NCBI RefSeq assembly: GCF_002846205.1
Contig: NZ_PHKV01000003.1
Coordinates: 186,001-250,000 of the forward strand
Length of the DNA: 64,000 nt
Source: Xanthomonas prunicola
GTDB taxonomy: Bacteria; Pseudomonadota; Gammaproteobacteria; Xanthomonadales; Xanthomonadaceae
Direction: 5' to 3'
The position numbers were made by a program, and so were the translations under genes. Below, piece by piece: positions 18,155-27,024 of the stretch. The notes beneath the pieces are model-generated. The model saw only the letters and a program-made list of their open reading frames with translations, was not told where the DNA came from and searched no databases. Every line of letters starts with the position of its first letter. The first letter of the stretch is position 1.

Positions 18155-18640
18155 TCACGCGGCCAGCGCGCGTTCGATGTCCGCGACCAGGGCCTCCGGC
18201 CTGGTGGTCGGTGCGTAGCGCTCCAGCACGGCGCCGTCGCGGCCGATCAGGAACTTGGTGAAGTTCCATTTGATCGCTTCGGACCCAAGCAGGCCGCGCT
18301 GTTCGTGCTTGAGCCATTGCCACAGCGGATGCGCACCGCTGCCGTTGACCTCGACCTTGGACGACAGCGGAAAATCCACCGCGTAGTCGAGCGAGCAGAA
18401 TTGGCGGATCTGCACCGCATCGCCCGGCTCCTGATGGCCGAACTGATCGCACGGAAATCCGATCACCACCAGCCCGCGCTCGCGGTAGCGCTGCCATAAG
18501 GCCTGCAAGCCGGCGTACTGCGGCGTAAAGCCGCATTTGGATGCCACATTCACCACCAGCAGCACCTTGCCGGCATAGTCGCGCATGGTCTGCGTGCGGC
18601 CGTTGAGGTCGGTGAATTCAAAGGTGGAGAGATCGCTCAT
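18155..18640 (-). CDS. Glutathione peroxidase (thiol-type)
   Basis: A 161-residue peroxidase reducing H2O2 or organic hydroperoxides with glutathione or thioredoxin. The peroxidatic cysteine is Cys36 in NVASKCGFTPQY. The other tetrad members are visible as Gln in FPCDQFG and Trp in KWNFTKFL. It is the cysteine (BtuE-like) form, not a selenoprotein. It is divergent from the M3 peptidase gene. Confidence 0.92.
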   Translation of the reverse strand: MSDLSTFEFTDLNGRTQTMRDYAGKVLLVVNVASKCGFTPQYAGLQALWQRYRERGLVVIGFPCDQFGHQEPGDAVQIRQFCSLDYAVDFPLSSKVEVNGSGAHPLWQWLKHEQRGLLGSEAIKWNFTKFLIGRDGAVLERYAPTTRPEALVADIERALAA

Positions 18641-18877
18641 GCCGGGCTCGGTCGTTCGGAGGAGTGCCAGCGTAGCGCAGCTGTTGGAGTGCGGTACTGC
18701 CGTCGTCCAGTGTGCTCAGCAGCCCGTCCACATTGCCGCCGCCGATTCGGTCGCGCTCGCCTCCATCGACCACGTTCGCCCATTGGCGCATGTTGACCTT
18801 GCAGCCATGCCTTTTGTCACACGCCTGTCCCGGCAGGCTGGGTTAGCCTCGGCGGCTCGCACTTTGGAGCTACCTTC

Positions 18878-21052
18878 TTGACCACCCGTCTCGCTTTTGC
18901 CCTGGCCGCTTCCCTGGGACTTGCCATGCCGTCCTACAGCATCGCCGCACCCGCGACCACGCAGGCTGCCACCCAAGCCAACCCCTTCTTTGCCGACAGC
19001 ACGCTGCCGCTGCATTACCCGCAGTTCGACAAAATCACCGACAGCGACTTTGCACCGGCCTTCGACGCCGGCATGGCCGAGCAGTTGAAGGAAGTGGACA
19101 AGATCGCCAACCAGAACGCCAAGCCGAGCTTCGACAACACCCTCATCGCGCTGGAAAAGAGCGGCGCCACGCTCGACCGCGCCACCACCGTGTTCTTCAA
19201 TCTGGTCGGTGCCGACACCAACGACGCACGCAAGAAGCTGCAGGCCGACTACTCGGCCAAGTTTGCCGCGCATCGCGATGCGATCTCGCTCAACGGCAAG
19301 CTGTTCGCGCGCATCCAGACCTTGTACGACCAGCGCGCCAAGCTGGGCCTGGACGCACAAAGCCTGCGCCTGGTCGAGAAGTACTACAGCGACTTCGTAC
19401 GCGACGGCGCCAAGCTCTCCGATGCCGACAAGACCACGCTCAAGGCGATGAATGCCGAACTCGCCAACCTGGGCACCACCTTCAGCCAGAACGTGCTGGC
19501 CGAGGTCAACGCCGCTGCAGTGGTGGTGGATGACGTCAAGCAGCTCGATGGTCTGTCCGAAGAGCAGATTGCCGCTGCCGCCGAAGCCGCCAAGGCGCGC
19601 AAGCTCGACGGCAAGTACGTGATCGCGCTGCTCAACACCACCGGCCAGCCGCCGCTGACGCAGCTGAAGAACCGCGAACTGCGCAAGAAGATCTACGACG
19701 CCTCGGTGTCGCGCGGCAGCCACGGCGGTCAGTACGACAACACCGCGCTGGTGTCGCGCATCATGAAGCTGCGCGCCGACAAGGCCAAGCTGCTCGGCTT
19801 CCCCACGTATGCCGCGTATTCGCTGGAAAACCAGACCGCCAAGACCCCCGAAGCGGTCAACGCCATGCTCGGCAAGTTGGCGCCGGCTGCGGTGGCCAAC
19901 GCCAAGCGCGAGGCCGCCGATCTGCAGGCGATGATCGACAAGGAACAAAAAGCTGCACGCAAGCCGACCTTCAAACTCGAAGCCTGGGATTGGGCCTACT
20001 ACAGCGAGAAGGTGCGCCAGGCCAAATACGACTTCGACGAATCCCAGCTCAAGCCGTACTTCGAGCTGAAGAACGTGCTGGAAAACGGCGTGTTCTATGC
20101 GGCCAATCAGGAATACGGCCTGACCTTCAAGCAGCGCACCGACCTGCCGACTTACCGCGACGACATCACCGTCTATGACGTGTTCGACGCCGACGGCAAG
20201 CAGCTGGCGATCTTCATTGCCGACATGTATGCGCGCGAATCCAAGCGCGGTGGCGCCTGGATGAACTCCTACGTATCGCAGTCGGATCTGACCGGTTTCA
20301 AGCCGGTGGTGGCCAATCACCTCAACATTCCAAAGCCACCGGCCGGCCAGCCGACGTTGCTGACCTGGGACGAAGTCACCACCATGTTCCATGAGTTCGG
20401 CCATGCGCTGCACGGCATGTTCTCCGACGTCAAATACCCGTATTTCTCCGGCACCAGCGTGCCGCGCGACTTCGTCGAGTTCCCCTCGCAGGTCAACGAG
20501 ATGTGGGCCGACGAGCCGTCCATCCTGAAGAACTACGCCAAGCATTATCAGAACGGCTCGCCGATGCCGCAGGCACTGCTGGACAAGGTGATTGCCGCGT
20601 CCAAGTTCAATCAGGGCTTTGCCACTACCGAGTATCTGGGTGCGGCAATGCTGGATCAGAACTGGCATCAGGTCAGCGCCAACCAAGTACCGGACGCCGC
20701 TGGCGTGATGGCATTCGAAGCCAAGGCGCTGCAGCAGGACGGCATCGCCTATGCACCGGTGCCGCCGCGCTACAAGACGCCGTATTTCAGCCACATCATG
20801 GGCGGTTACGCAGCGGGCTATTACGCCTACATCTGGTCGGAAGTGCTGGACGCCAATACCCAGCAGTGGTTCAAGCAGCACGGTGGTCTGAGCCGCACCA
20901 ATGGCGATCGTTTCCGCAAGACTCTGCTCTCGCGCGGCGGTAGCGTGGATGCGATGGAGCTGTTCCAGAACTTTGCCGGGCATGCGCCGCAGATCGAGCC
21001 GCTGCTCGAAAAGCGAGGCCTGACCGAGACAGCGGAAACACCAAAGCGCTGA
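18878..21052 (+). CDS. dcp: Peptidyl-dipeptidase Dcp-like M3 metallopeptidase
   Basis: A zinc metallopeptidase that removes dipeptides from peptide C-termini. The 724 residues start with a signal peptide ending near IAAPA, so it is exported to the periplasm. The zinc site is HEFGH (505-509) in TMFHEFGHALHG, with the downstream glutamate in EFPSQVNEMW. The C-terminal MGGYAAGYYAYIWSEVLDAN is the M3 family block. The start is TTG at 18878, supported by GGAG 9 bases upstream and by the signal peptide that follows directly. E. coli Dcp is cytoplasmic and lacks the signal; the exported form is typical of xanthomonads. Confidence 0.88.
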   Translation: MTTRLAFALAASLGLAMPSYSIAAPATTQAATQANPFFADSTLPLHYPQFDKITDSDFAPAFDAGMAEQLKEVDKIANQNAKPSFDNTLIALEKSGATLDRATTVFFNLVGADTNDARKKLQADYSAKFAAHRDAISLNGKLFARIQTLYDQRAKLGLDAQSLRLVEKYYSDFVRDGAKLSDADKTTLKAMNAELANLGTTFSQNVLAEVNAAAVVVDDVKQLDGLSEEQIAAAAEAAKARKLDGKYVIALLNTTGQPPLTQLKNRELRKKIYDASVSRGSHGGQYDNTALVSRIMKLRADKAKLLGFPTYAAYSLENQTAKTPEAVNAMLGKLAPAAVANAKREAADLQAMIDKEQKAARKPTFKLEAWDWAYYSEKVRQAKYDFDESQLKPYFELKNVLENGVFYAANQEYGLTFKQRTDLPTYRDDITVYDVFDADGKQLAIFIADMYARESKRGGAWMNSYVSQSDLTGFKPVVANHLNIPKPPAGQPTLLTWDEVTTMFHEFGHALHGMFSDVKYPYFSGTSVPRDFVEFPSQVNEMWADEPSILKNYAKHYQNGSPMPQALLDKVIAASKFNQGFATTEYLGAAMLDQNWHQVSANQVPDAAGVMAFEAKALQQDGIAYAPVPPRYKTPYFSHIMGGYAAGYYAYIWSEVLDANTQQWFKQHGGLSRTNGDRFRKTLLSRGGSVDAMELFQNFAGHAPQIEPLLEKRGLTETAETPKR

Positions 21053-21411
21053 GTCCAAAGCGGCTGGCGATGATGCATCGTTCGCTGGCCTGCTATCAAC
21101 GCTTGCCCCCTCTCCCGCCTGTGGGAGAGGGGGAAACGGGTGTTTGCGTGTGAATCCCACCGATCGCATGCAGCGCACTGGCCCAGCATTCCCAGATCGG
21201 CGCTTGATCGCAAATTTCGCCGATGCGATCTTCTGCTGGGCACGGAAGGCACCCCGAAGGGCGGATAAAAGCGACTCCCGCAGTGATGTGGTTATGCGCC
21301 TTGTCGGCTTGTCGGGCACGTGCACAGTACCGCCATCGGCACAGGTGCGATTGACACGCCCAGTGCGCTCAACTCAATGGCACTTCGCTCATTGACGCTC
21401 CCCACAAACAA
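21053..21411. other. Intergenic stretch with a common xanthomonad hairpin
   Basis: Holds no convincing gene. At 21106-21133, CCCCCTCTCCC and GGGAGAGGGGG form an 11-bp stem with a 6-base loop (GCCTGT). This resembles an intergenic hairpin family scattered through Xanthomonas chromosomes (from memory) and may end dcp transcription. The rest shows nothing recognisable. Confidence 0.5.
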
Positions 21412-21441
21412 CAGCGGCGCCCGGTGAACCGGGCGCCGCTG
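21412..21441 (-). terminator. Terminator after the Ala/Gly-rich protein gene
   Basis: A perfect 13-bp GC-rich stem CAGCGGCGCCCGG / CCGGGCGCCGCTG with tetraloop, followed on the minus strand by TTGTTTG. It lies 53 bases past the stop of the gene at 21495. Confidence 0.75.
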
Positions 21442-21494
21442 AACTGCCTCTGCAGCAACGACCACGCATCTGTCTTTCACGGACTCAGGTCAGG

Positions 21495-22208
21495 TTACTG
21501 CCCCTGACTCGAAGCGCTGGTGTCGACGCCAGCACCGACCGAACCGCTGGCATTGCCCTGTCCATTCCCGGCTTGCACAGCACCAGACCCGGATGCGCTG
21601 GCCCCGCCCGACACCCGCGCCGACGACGGGCTCATGTTGGCGTTAGCAGTGTGCGAGGCGCTTCCGCCGGCTGCACCACTCCCGCTCAGCGCCGGAGTGC
21701 CTAGCGTGCCGGCATGACTGGAGGCAGCGGCTCCTTGAACCGTCTGCATGCCAGCCGAGCCAGTCGCGCGGGCAGCCGTCTGCGCGCTGCCGACAGCACT
21801 GTTCGCGCCGCTATGTGCCATCTGCGCGGTGTTACGCGCTGTCGCTACGCTACTGGCGGCCGTTGTCTCGGTCATGGTCTTTGCCCCCATGGCGGCATCG
21901 CCGGCGGCATCCTTCGTCGCCGAGGCGGCGGCGGCACCGCGCGCGGCGGTCCGCTGCGCTGCGCCACGCACATGCCGCGACTGCGCATCGATCGCACGCT
22001 GCCCGTGGTCGAGCGTAGACCCTGCGTCCAGAGTGCCAGCGCCGCCCACGTTACCGCCAAGCGTCGCACCGCCCACCCCACCGACGGTGCCGCCCACCGT
22101 CCCGGTGAGTCCGCCGGCACCGCCGAGTGCCTGTGCGCCCGCCAGCCCGGGGCCCAGCGCCAACACCGCAGCCATCACCGCACTGGAGATCAAGGTCGTG
22201 TTCTTCAT
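21495..22208 (-). CDS. Low-complexity Ala/Gly/Ser-rich exported protein
   Basis: A 237-residue protein with a signal peptide (MKNTTLISSAVMAAVLALGPGLAGAQA). It continues with a glycine-rich stretch of GGxGG/TVGG steps (~28-60), an alanine-rich middle with scattered K/R and a Ser/Gly/Ala tail ending SSQGQ. No known domain is recognised. The composition suggests an extended, disordered surface or matrix protein. The start at 22208 follows GGAGATAGCG directly. It lies 100 bases downstream of the S8 protease on the same strand, so it is a plausible substrate or co-regulated partner; that link is inference. Confidence 0.7.
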   Translation of the reverse strand: MKNTTLISSAVMAAVLALGPGLAGAQALGGAGGLTGTVGGTVGGVGGATLGGNVGGAGTLDAGSTLDHGQRAIDAQSRHVRGAAQRTAARGAAAASATKDAAGDAAMGAKTMTETTAASSVATARNTAQMAHSGANSAVGSAQTAARATGSAGMQTVQGAAASSHAGTLGTPALSGSGAAGGSASHTANANMSPSSARVSGGASASGSGAVQAGNGQGNASGSVGAGVDTSASSQGQ

Positions 22209-22310
22209 CGCTATCTCCTTCGCTGCCGCAGCCAATCTGCGGCCTCACCCAGCCATACGAACCGAACGCAAGCGCTCATCCCGACCTGGCCTTACGCAGA
22301 CAGGAAGCAT

Positions 22311-23603
22311 TCACCGCTCCGGGGCTCGCTGCAGGGGGAGCTCTTCGCCCAGCACACCGTAGCCATACACCGGGTCGACGCCGCTCGCCCCAAGGTCGTG
22401 CGCGCTGCGTTGCAACTGTGCACGCAGCGCAGCAGCGGCCTGAGGATCGGGCTGCGCGAGGGATTGCGCCGCGATCCGCGCCACCAGCGGCGCAGCGAAC
22501 GAGGTTCCGCGCTGCCGTTTCCACTGCCCTTGCGGCGCGGCGGCAAGGATGTCGCCGATCGCGGCAAACACCACCTGGGTACCGCGCCCGGCCTCCGGCA
22601 GGACACGCAGCCGCGTGTCGACCGCAGTCACGCCGATCACACCGGGATAGGAGGCCGGATAAAGCGGCGGCGCCGCCGGTCCATCGTTGCCGACGGCCGC
22701 CACCAGCAAATGACCGCGAGCCACCAACGCGGCCACCGCACGTTCCAGCAGCCGGTTAGGTGCCCCGACCAGGCTGATATTGATCACCGCAACGCCTTGC
22801 TGCGCCATCCAGGCCAACGCAGCGACCAGTTCGACCGCTGCACCGTCGCTGGATGTACCGCAATACAGATCGGCCGCGAATAAAGTGCGCGCGATGGGAC
22901 CATGCGTGACCGCGCGTCCGGCCAACAGCGATGCCACCGCAGTGCCGTGGACCTGAGGGCGCGCGCGTCCATCGCACCCCCAGCGCTGGACCTGCACACC
23001 GACCAGCGCAGGATGCCCCGCGTCGACACCGCTATCGATCAGCCCCACCCGAAACCCCGCCGCCGTATCGGTCTGAGCCGAACCGGCAGGCGCCTGGACA
23101 GCGGGCGCCTCGCCGGCCTGGGACTCGCTATAGAGATGGTTGTAGACATACTCGCCCTGGGGGTCGAGCTGGCGCAGCCGCTGCATCGCCTGTTGCGTTG
23201 CCAGACCCGACGGCGCACGCAACACCACCACGCGCAACCCGAGCGCATCGAAGCCGCGTTGCTCTGCGACGACGAAACCGGCTGTCTGCGCTGTCTGCAA
23301 GGCCGCTGGACCCGGCGCCAACGCCACGATCTGACCACGCATCACGATCGCGCCATCGGCATCGCGATCCAGATCGCGCGGCCGCGCACGTACAAGCGCA
23401 TCCAGGCGCAGCCTGCGCAACCGCCGCAGATCGCCCTGCGCTTGCTGCAACGCGCGATCCGGCGCAGCCGACAGCGGCGGTACGGCTTGCGTCACGTCGT
23501 TCGCCAGCCCCCCGACAGAGGGCAACGCAAGTTGCGCCGACACCGGCTGGCCGACAGCCAGTAGTGCAAGCCAGCACCAGCGCGTGCCCCGGATTTTCGC
23601 CAT
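22311..23603 (-). CDS. Subtilisin-like S8 serine peptidase, exported
   Basis: A 430-residue secreted protease. Signal peptide MAKIRGTRWCWLALLAVGQPVSA, a ~155-residue pro-region, then a compact S8 domain with Asp190 (GLIDSGVD), His219 (VHGTAVAS), oxyanion Asn306 (VGNDGP) and Ser368 (GTSFAAP). The pro-region is Arg/Gln/Leu-rich. Of three close in-frame ATGs (23633, 23618, 23603), the last is preceded by GGGGTGGG and gives a clean signal peptide, so it is used. It is divergent from an ECF sigma gene 118 bases away, suggesting control by that sigma/anti-sigma pair. Confidence 0.85.
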   Translation of the reverse strand: MAKIRGTRWCWLALLAVGQPVSAQLALPSVGGLANDVTQAVPPLSAAPDRALQQAQGDLRRLRRLRLDALVRARPRDLDRDADGAIVMRGQIVALAPGPAALQTAQTAGFVVAEQRGFDALGLRVVVLRAPSGLATQQAMQRLRQLDPQGEYVYNHLYSESQAGEAPAVQAPAGSAQTDTAAGFRVGLIDSGVDAGHPALVGVQVQRWGCDGRARPQVHGTAVASLLAGRAVTHGPIARTLFAADLYCGTSSDGAAVELVAALAWMAQQGVAVINISLVGAPNRLLERAVAALVARGHLLVAAVGNDGPAAPPLYPASYPGVIGVTAVDTRLRVLPEAGRGTQVVFAAIGDILAAAPQGQWKRQRGTSFAAPLVARIAAQSLAQPDPQAAAALRAQLQRSAHDLGASGVDPVYGYGVLGEELPLQRAPER

Positions 23604-23721
23604 CGCCCACCCCACCATGGTCGCTTGTTGCATGCCATGCCACACTAATCGCGCCTCGCAGACGCACCGTGAACGCTTACAGCGTGCACGGAAGAAAACC
23701 ACCTTGCCAGACGTATAGCTG

Positions 23722-24222
23722 ATGAATGAGCTTGACCCTGTGGCGCCCGTCAGCGACGGCATCTGTGCACTGCTACCGCGACTCAGGCGTTTCGCGCGCG
23801 CGATTGCCGGCCATCCTGCCGATGCCGACGATCTGCTGCAGGTGGCGATCGAACGGGCTTTGCGTCATTGCGCGCAGTGGCGGCCGGAAACGCCGCTGCA
23901 ATATTGGCTGTTTGGCATCATCCGTCATGCCTGGCTCGATGAAGTTCGCGCGCAGCGGCGCAGACGCCAGCTGTTCGTCAGCGCCGCAGAAGGAGAACAG
24001 GTAGGCGACAGCCCGATGGAGCGCCAGCAGGAGTGGATGGCGGTACAGACGGCGATGGCGCAGTTGCCCGACGAGCAACGGTGGCCGATCGCCTTGGTGT
24101 TGATCGAGGGATTGTCGTATCGGGACGCCGCTGCGGTCCTGGAAATCCCGATCGGCACCCTGACCAGTCGCCTGGCACGCGGCCGCGAAGCGCTACAGGC
24201 GTTATTGGAGGAAACCCCGTGA
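23722..24222 (+). CDS. RNA polymerase ECF-family sigma factor
   Basis: A 166-residue sigma-70 family factor with only regions 2 and 4. Region 2 has DADDLLQVAIERAL and YWLFGIIRHAWLDEVRAQRRR; region 4 has the helix-turn-helix LSYRDAAAVLEIPIGTLTSRLARGREAL. Such factors redirect RNA polymerase to a small regulon after release from a membrane anti-sigma. Its stop overlaps the anti-sigma start by 4 bases (GTGA), so the two are translationally coupled. The divergent S8 protease and Ala/Gly-rich gene are the obvious candidate targets. Confidence 0.92.
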   Translation: MNELDPVAPVSDGICALLPRLRRFARAIAGHPADADDLLQVAIERALRHCAQWRPETPLQYWLFGIIRHAWLDEVRAQRRRRQLFVSAAEGEQVGDSPMERQQEWMAVQTAMAQLPDEQRWPIALVLIEGLSYRDAAAVLEIPIGTLTSRLARGREALQALLEETP

Positions 24223-24968
24223 AGGACATCGACCAATCCAGTCTGCAGGCGTACGCAGACGGCGCGTTGACACCGGATCAGGCCGAACGCGTCGAAGCCG
24301 CGCTCGCGACCGATCCGCAGCGGGCTGCGGAGGTGCGTCAGTTGCAGCAGGTGAAAGCGCGACTGCGTAACGGCTATGCATCGGTGCTCGAGGAACCCAT
24401 CCCGGCGCACTTGCTGGATGCGGTGCGACAGCGCCCACCGACCTCGCCGCAGAGCTCTGTCATCACGGCCACCGTCCCTACTAAAGCGCCGGTGCCTGCA
24501 ATGCGGCGGCACGCAGCGCGGCGTTGGGCTGTGCCCGGTTCGATCGCGGCCGCGCTGCTGATCGGCCTCTGGCTGTGGCAACGTCAGCCGCCGCAGCCTG
24601 CGCCGTCTGCCGTGTTGGCCGAGCAAGGACACGACGCCAGCGGTGCACTTGCGCTGGCACTGGACCGCCAGCTTTCAGGCGAGCAGCAGGACGAGGTTCG
24701 CATGGGCCTGAGTTTTCGCGCGCGCGATGGCCACTATTGCCGCAGCTTTTCACTGAAATCCAGCCACGCTGGATTGGCTTGCCGTCAGGGCGAGCGCTGG
24801 CGCATCGAAGTGGTTGCGCCGATGCAGCCGCAAGGCAACGACAGCGAGTTGCGCATGGCCTCCAGCACACTGCCGACCGCCTTATTGGATGCCATCGACG
24901 CGCGCATCGACGGCCAGGCCCTCGACGCCGAAGGCGAGCGCAATGCGCGCGCGCGCCAGTGGCGTTAA
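24219..24968 (+). CDS. Transmembrane anti-sigma factor
   Basis: A 249-residue protein starting at GTG in a GTGA overlap with the sigma gene; GGAGG stands just upstream. The cytoplasmic N-terminal helical domain (LQAYADGALTPDQAERVEAAL...) is the short anti-sigma type without the HxxxCxxC zinc motif. One membrane segment lies near residues 103-122 (WAVPGSIAAALLIGLWLW). A ~120-residue periplasmic part follows, with two cysteines (HYCRSF, GLACRQ) that could form a disulfide or sense redox state. Binding to the adjacent sigma is inferred from coupling. Confidence 0.85.
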   Translation: MKDIDQSSLQAYADGALTPDQAERVEAALATDPQRAAEVRQLQQVKARLRNGYASVLEEPIPAHLLDAVRQRPPTSPQSSVITATVPTKAPVPAMRRHAARRWAVPGSIAAALLIGLWLWQRQPPQPAPSAVLAEQGHDASGALALALDRQLSGEQQDEVRMGLSFRARDGHYCRSFSLKSSHAGLACRQGERWRIEVVAPMQPQGNDSELRMASSTLPTALLDAIDARIDGQALDAEGERNARARQWR

Positions 24969-25059
24969 GCCGCGCGCCCAATGCGGCCTGGCGCAAGCGC
25001 ATCGTGCACCTGCAGTCAACCGCGAACCGCACGACAGTGGTCGCCCGGTCCGGAAGGAC

Positions 25060-25560
25060 TCATTCGGAAATCGCGTCCACGCTCTCCAGCAGCTTCTTCA
25101 ACAGCTTTTCCAAACGCAGCTGTTCGGCTTCACTCATGCTCGCGGTTTCTGCATTCACCAGCGTGCAGACATCGGGCAAGAGGCTTTCGATCAAGGCCAA
25201 CCCGGCAGGCAGCAGCGTCAGTACGATCTTGCGCCGATCGTCTGAGCTGCTGGCACGCATAATCAGCCCCTTCTCGCATAGCTGATCGGTCAGCCGGGTG
25301 ATGTTGGCCGGTTTTTCGCTGGCGGCTTCGGCCACCTCGGTCGGCGTGATCGCTTGCTCCGACGTGCCGTAGAGCATCATCAGAATCTCGTATTCGGGCG
25401 GACTGATGCCATATGGCCTGAGCAGTGCACAGGCCTGCGTGTGCAGTCGCTTGTAGAGATGCTTGATCAGTCTCACCAGCACTGCCGGCTCCCGCGGGAA
25501 CGCTGGATAACGCACGCAGGTATGGTCCACGCGCCTTGCGGTTGGATCGAAACTACTCAT
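25060..25560 (-). CDS. MarR family transcriptional regulator
   Basis: A 166-residue winged-helix regulator. The DNA-binding part shows ITPTEVAEAASEKPANITRLTDQLCEKGLI (recognition helix) and the wing RASSSDDRRKIVLTLLPAG. Flanking helices form the dimer. MarR proteins usually repress their own gene and neighbours and release DNA on binding phenolics or on oxidation. The start at 25560 is used because GGGTGAT precedes it and a palindrome lies upstream; the ATG at 25599 would sit inside that palindrome. Target genes beyond itself are unknown. Confidence 0.85.
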   Translation of the reverse strand: MSSFDPTARRVDHTCVRYPAFPREPAVLVRLIKHLYKRLHTQACALLRPYGISPPEYEILMMLYGTSEQAITPTEVAEAASEKPANITRLTDQLCEKGLIMRASSSDDRRKIVLTLLPAGLALIESLLPDVCTLVNAETASMSEAEQLRLEKLLKKLLESVDAISE

Positions 25561-25583
25561 ATCACCCGTTTGGAATACATTAC

Positions 25584-25602
25584 TGAATGGCCGCGCCATT
25601 CA
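25584..25602. promoter_or_regulatory. Candidate MarR operator
   Basis: A perfect inverted repeat TGAATGG-CCGCG-CCATTCA lies 24-42 bases upstream of the marR start. Size and position fit an autoregulatory MarR-dimer site overlapping the core promoter. Binding by the adjacent regulator is inferred. Confidence 0.5.
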
Positions 25603-25627
25603 ATCACATCAAGCGCTGCGCAACACC

Positions 25628-26476
25628 TCAGCGAGCGAAGAGATGTACATATTCCGGTGCGACCCAAGGCAATAGCGTGGAGGCAGCGACCTCTGCCGTT
25701 TGCGTGCCATCCGAGTACGGGCCCACCTGATACGGCGGAAACACAAACCGCACGGCAGTGATCTGCCCGCTCGCATTCAACACCGGCACGAATTGTGCAA
25801 AATTATCCACTTGCGCTGCAGTACCTTCGGCAATCATGCGATCGGCCGACGCCACCTGTTCGGCCTGCTCTTCTACCGGCACGCGATCCGCTTGGACGCG
25901 CTGGGTCGCTGCAGCATGCAATTGCGCCGCGACCCCGCTGCCGATTTTTTCCCAGCCTGCCGGGTCCGGAATCAGTGCCTGCGCGGTCAACTGCTTGCGC
26001 TCCTTGACCAACCATACCAAACGCGCCACCAGCGGCTCGCCATGCGCACCGCCGGTGTAACGGCTGCCGTCGGCAGAAATCACGATCAGGTCGGGGGTCT
26101 GCAACATCGTCTCGAACGCCAGCGACAGCTCATACGGCACGGCCGGCTTGTCGTTGCCCAGGCCGGACACGGCTTGCATCAGTTCGGCACGCGCGTCCTG
26201 CGCATAGCCGCGAATGAGCGCAGTGAGTTCCGGATACGCATCCAGCCCGTGCGGATAGCTGATGCCCACCATATAGGCGGGCGCATGTTCGATCACATCT
26301 TCCAGCGGGCCGCCGCTCTCTACGACGGTCGGCGCTGCAGGCGGCGCTGTCGCGGCCGCTGCTTCAGCTGCAGGCTCGTTCGGCTCTGCGGCTGTCGGTG
26401 CACGTTGCGTACACCCTGCCAACGCGACCAACACCAACAAGCCCTGCACTGCCTTGACTCCAAGCAACCGCCCCAT
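25628..26476 (-). CDS. RsiV-like (DUF4163/DUF3298) lipoprotein
   Basis: A 282-residue lipoprotein with lipobox LAGC (Cys22), then a Pro/Ala/Glu-rich linker to about residue 50. The globular part has the DUF4163/DUF3298 pattern: YPHGLDAYPEL, SRYTGGAHGEPLVARLVWL with the conserved GGAHG turn, and a C-terminal FPPYQVGPYSDGTQ. The domain pair occurs in the extracytoplasmic part of RsiV, which binds lysozyme in Gram-positives. Here there is no anti-sigma part, so only the fold, not the role, can be claimed. It lies upstream of the MarR gene on the same strand. Confidence 0.8.
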   Translation of the reverse strand: MGRLLGVKAVQGLLVLVALAGCTQRAPTAAEPNEPAAEAAAATAPPAAPTVVESGGPLEDVIEHAPAYMVGISYPHGLDAYPELTALIRGYAQDARAELMQAVSGLGNDKPAVPYELSLAFETMLQTPDLIVISADGSRYTGGAHGEPLVARLVWLVKERKQLTAQALIPDPAGWEKIGSGVAAQLHAAATQRVQADRVPVEEQAEQVASADRMIAEGTAAQVDNFAQFVPVLNASGQITAVRFVFPPYQVGPYSDGTQTAEVAASTLLPWVAPEYVHLFAR

Positions 26477-26526
26477 TACCGCCCGCTCCCCTGATAAATA
26501 GCGTTACGAAAAGACTCGACTGCTGG

Positions 26527-26814
26527 TCAGGCCAGCAGATCCTGAAATTGCGGATGTCGCCGCACGTAGGCATCGGCATAGCTGCAGGCCGGCACCACTT
26601 TCAAACCGCTTTGGCGTGCATAGTCCAGAGCAGCCTCGACCAACACTGCAGCGATACCGCGTCCGCCGATCGCGTCTGGCACCTGCGTGTGGGTGATGGT
26701 CATGATCTCACCCTGGCAGCGATACGCCAGCTCGGCGCGATGTCCATCGGTATCTATGTCGAAACGCTGACGGGCAAGATCGTGTTCTGCGTGCACTGTC
26801 GACACCTCTCTCAT
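26527..26814 (-). CDS. GNAT-like N-acetyltransferase (YjdJ/COG2388 type)
   Basis: A 95-residue mini-GNAT. It has the hydrophobic strand pair ending ITHTQVP, the acetyl-CoA loop GGRGIAAVLVEAALDYAR and the C-terminal VVPACSYADAYVRRHPQFQDLL of this family. Substrate unknown. The frame is open further upstream, but family length favours a start near 26814 (ATG) or the in-frame GTG codons a few residues further in, which have GAGAGAGG before them. Confidence 0.75.
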   Translation of the reverse strand: MREVSTVHAEHDLARQRFDIDTDGHRAELAYRCQGEIMTITHTQVPDAIGGRGIAAVLVEAALDYARQSGLKVVPACSYADAYVRRHPQFQDLLA

Positions 26815-27024
26815 TGTCTGCGCCAAGCAGGAAGTGGTCATCAGTGTGACCAGCGCGACGCCGCGCCTGCGTGAAAGTGAATCGATGCTGTGATCGGCGG
26901 CGCAGCTTGCAGAAAGCGCGCTCAAGTTCACTCGGGAAGCGCCGATAGCTGACCCGAAGGCAATCGCTGCGACCGGTCTGCGGAAGCCGCCGACGTCTTC
27001 GCCTATCTAAGAGGGAGCCACCGC

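Noticed and set aside
18716..21325. An 869-codon minus-strand open frame
   Set aside because: It is antisense to the M3 peptidase gene with its HEFGH site and has no recognisable domain.
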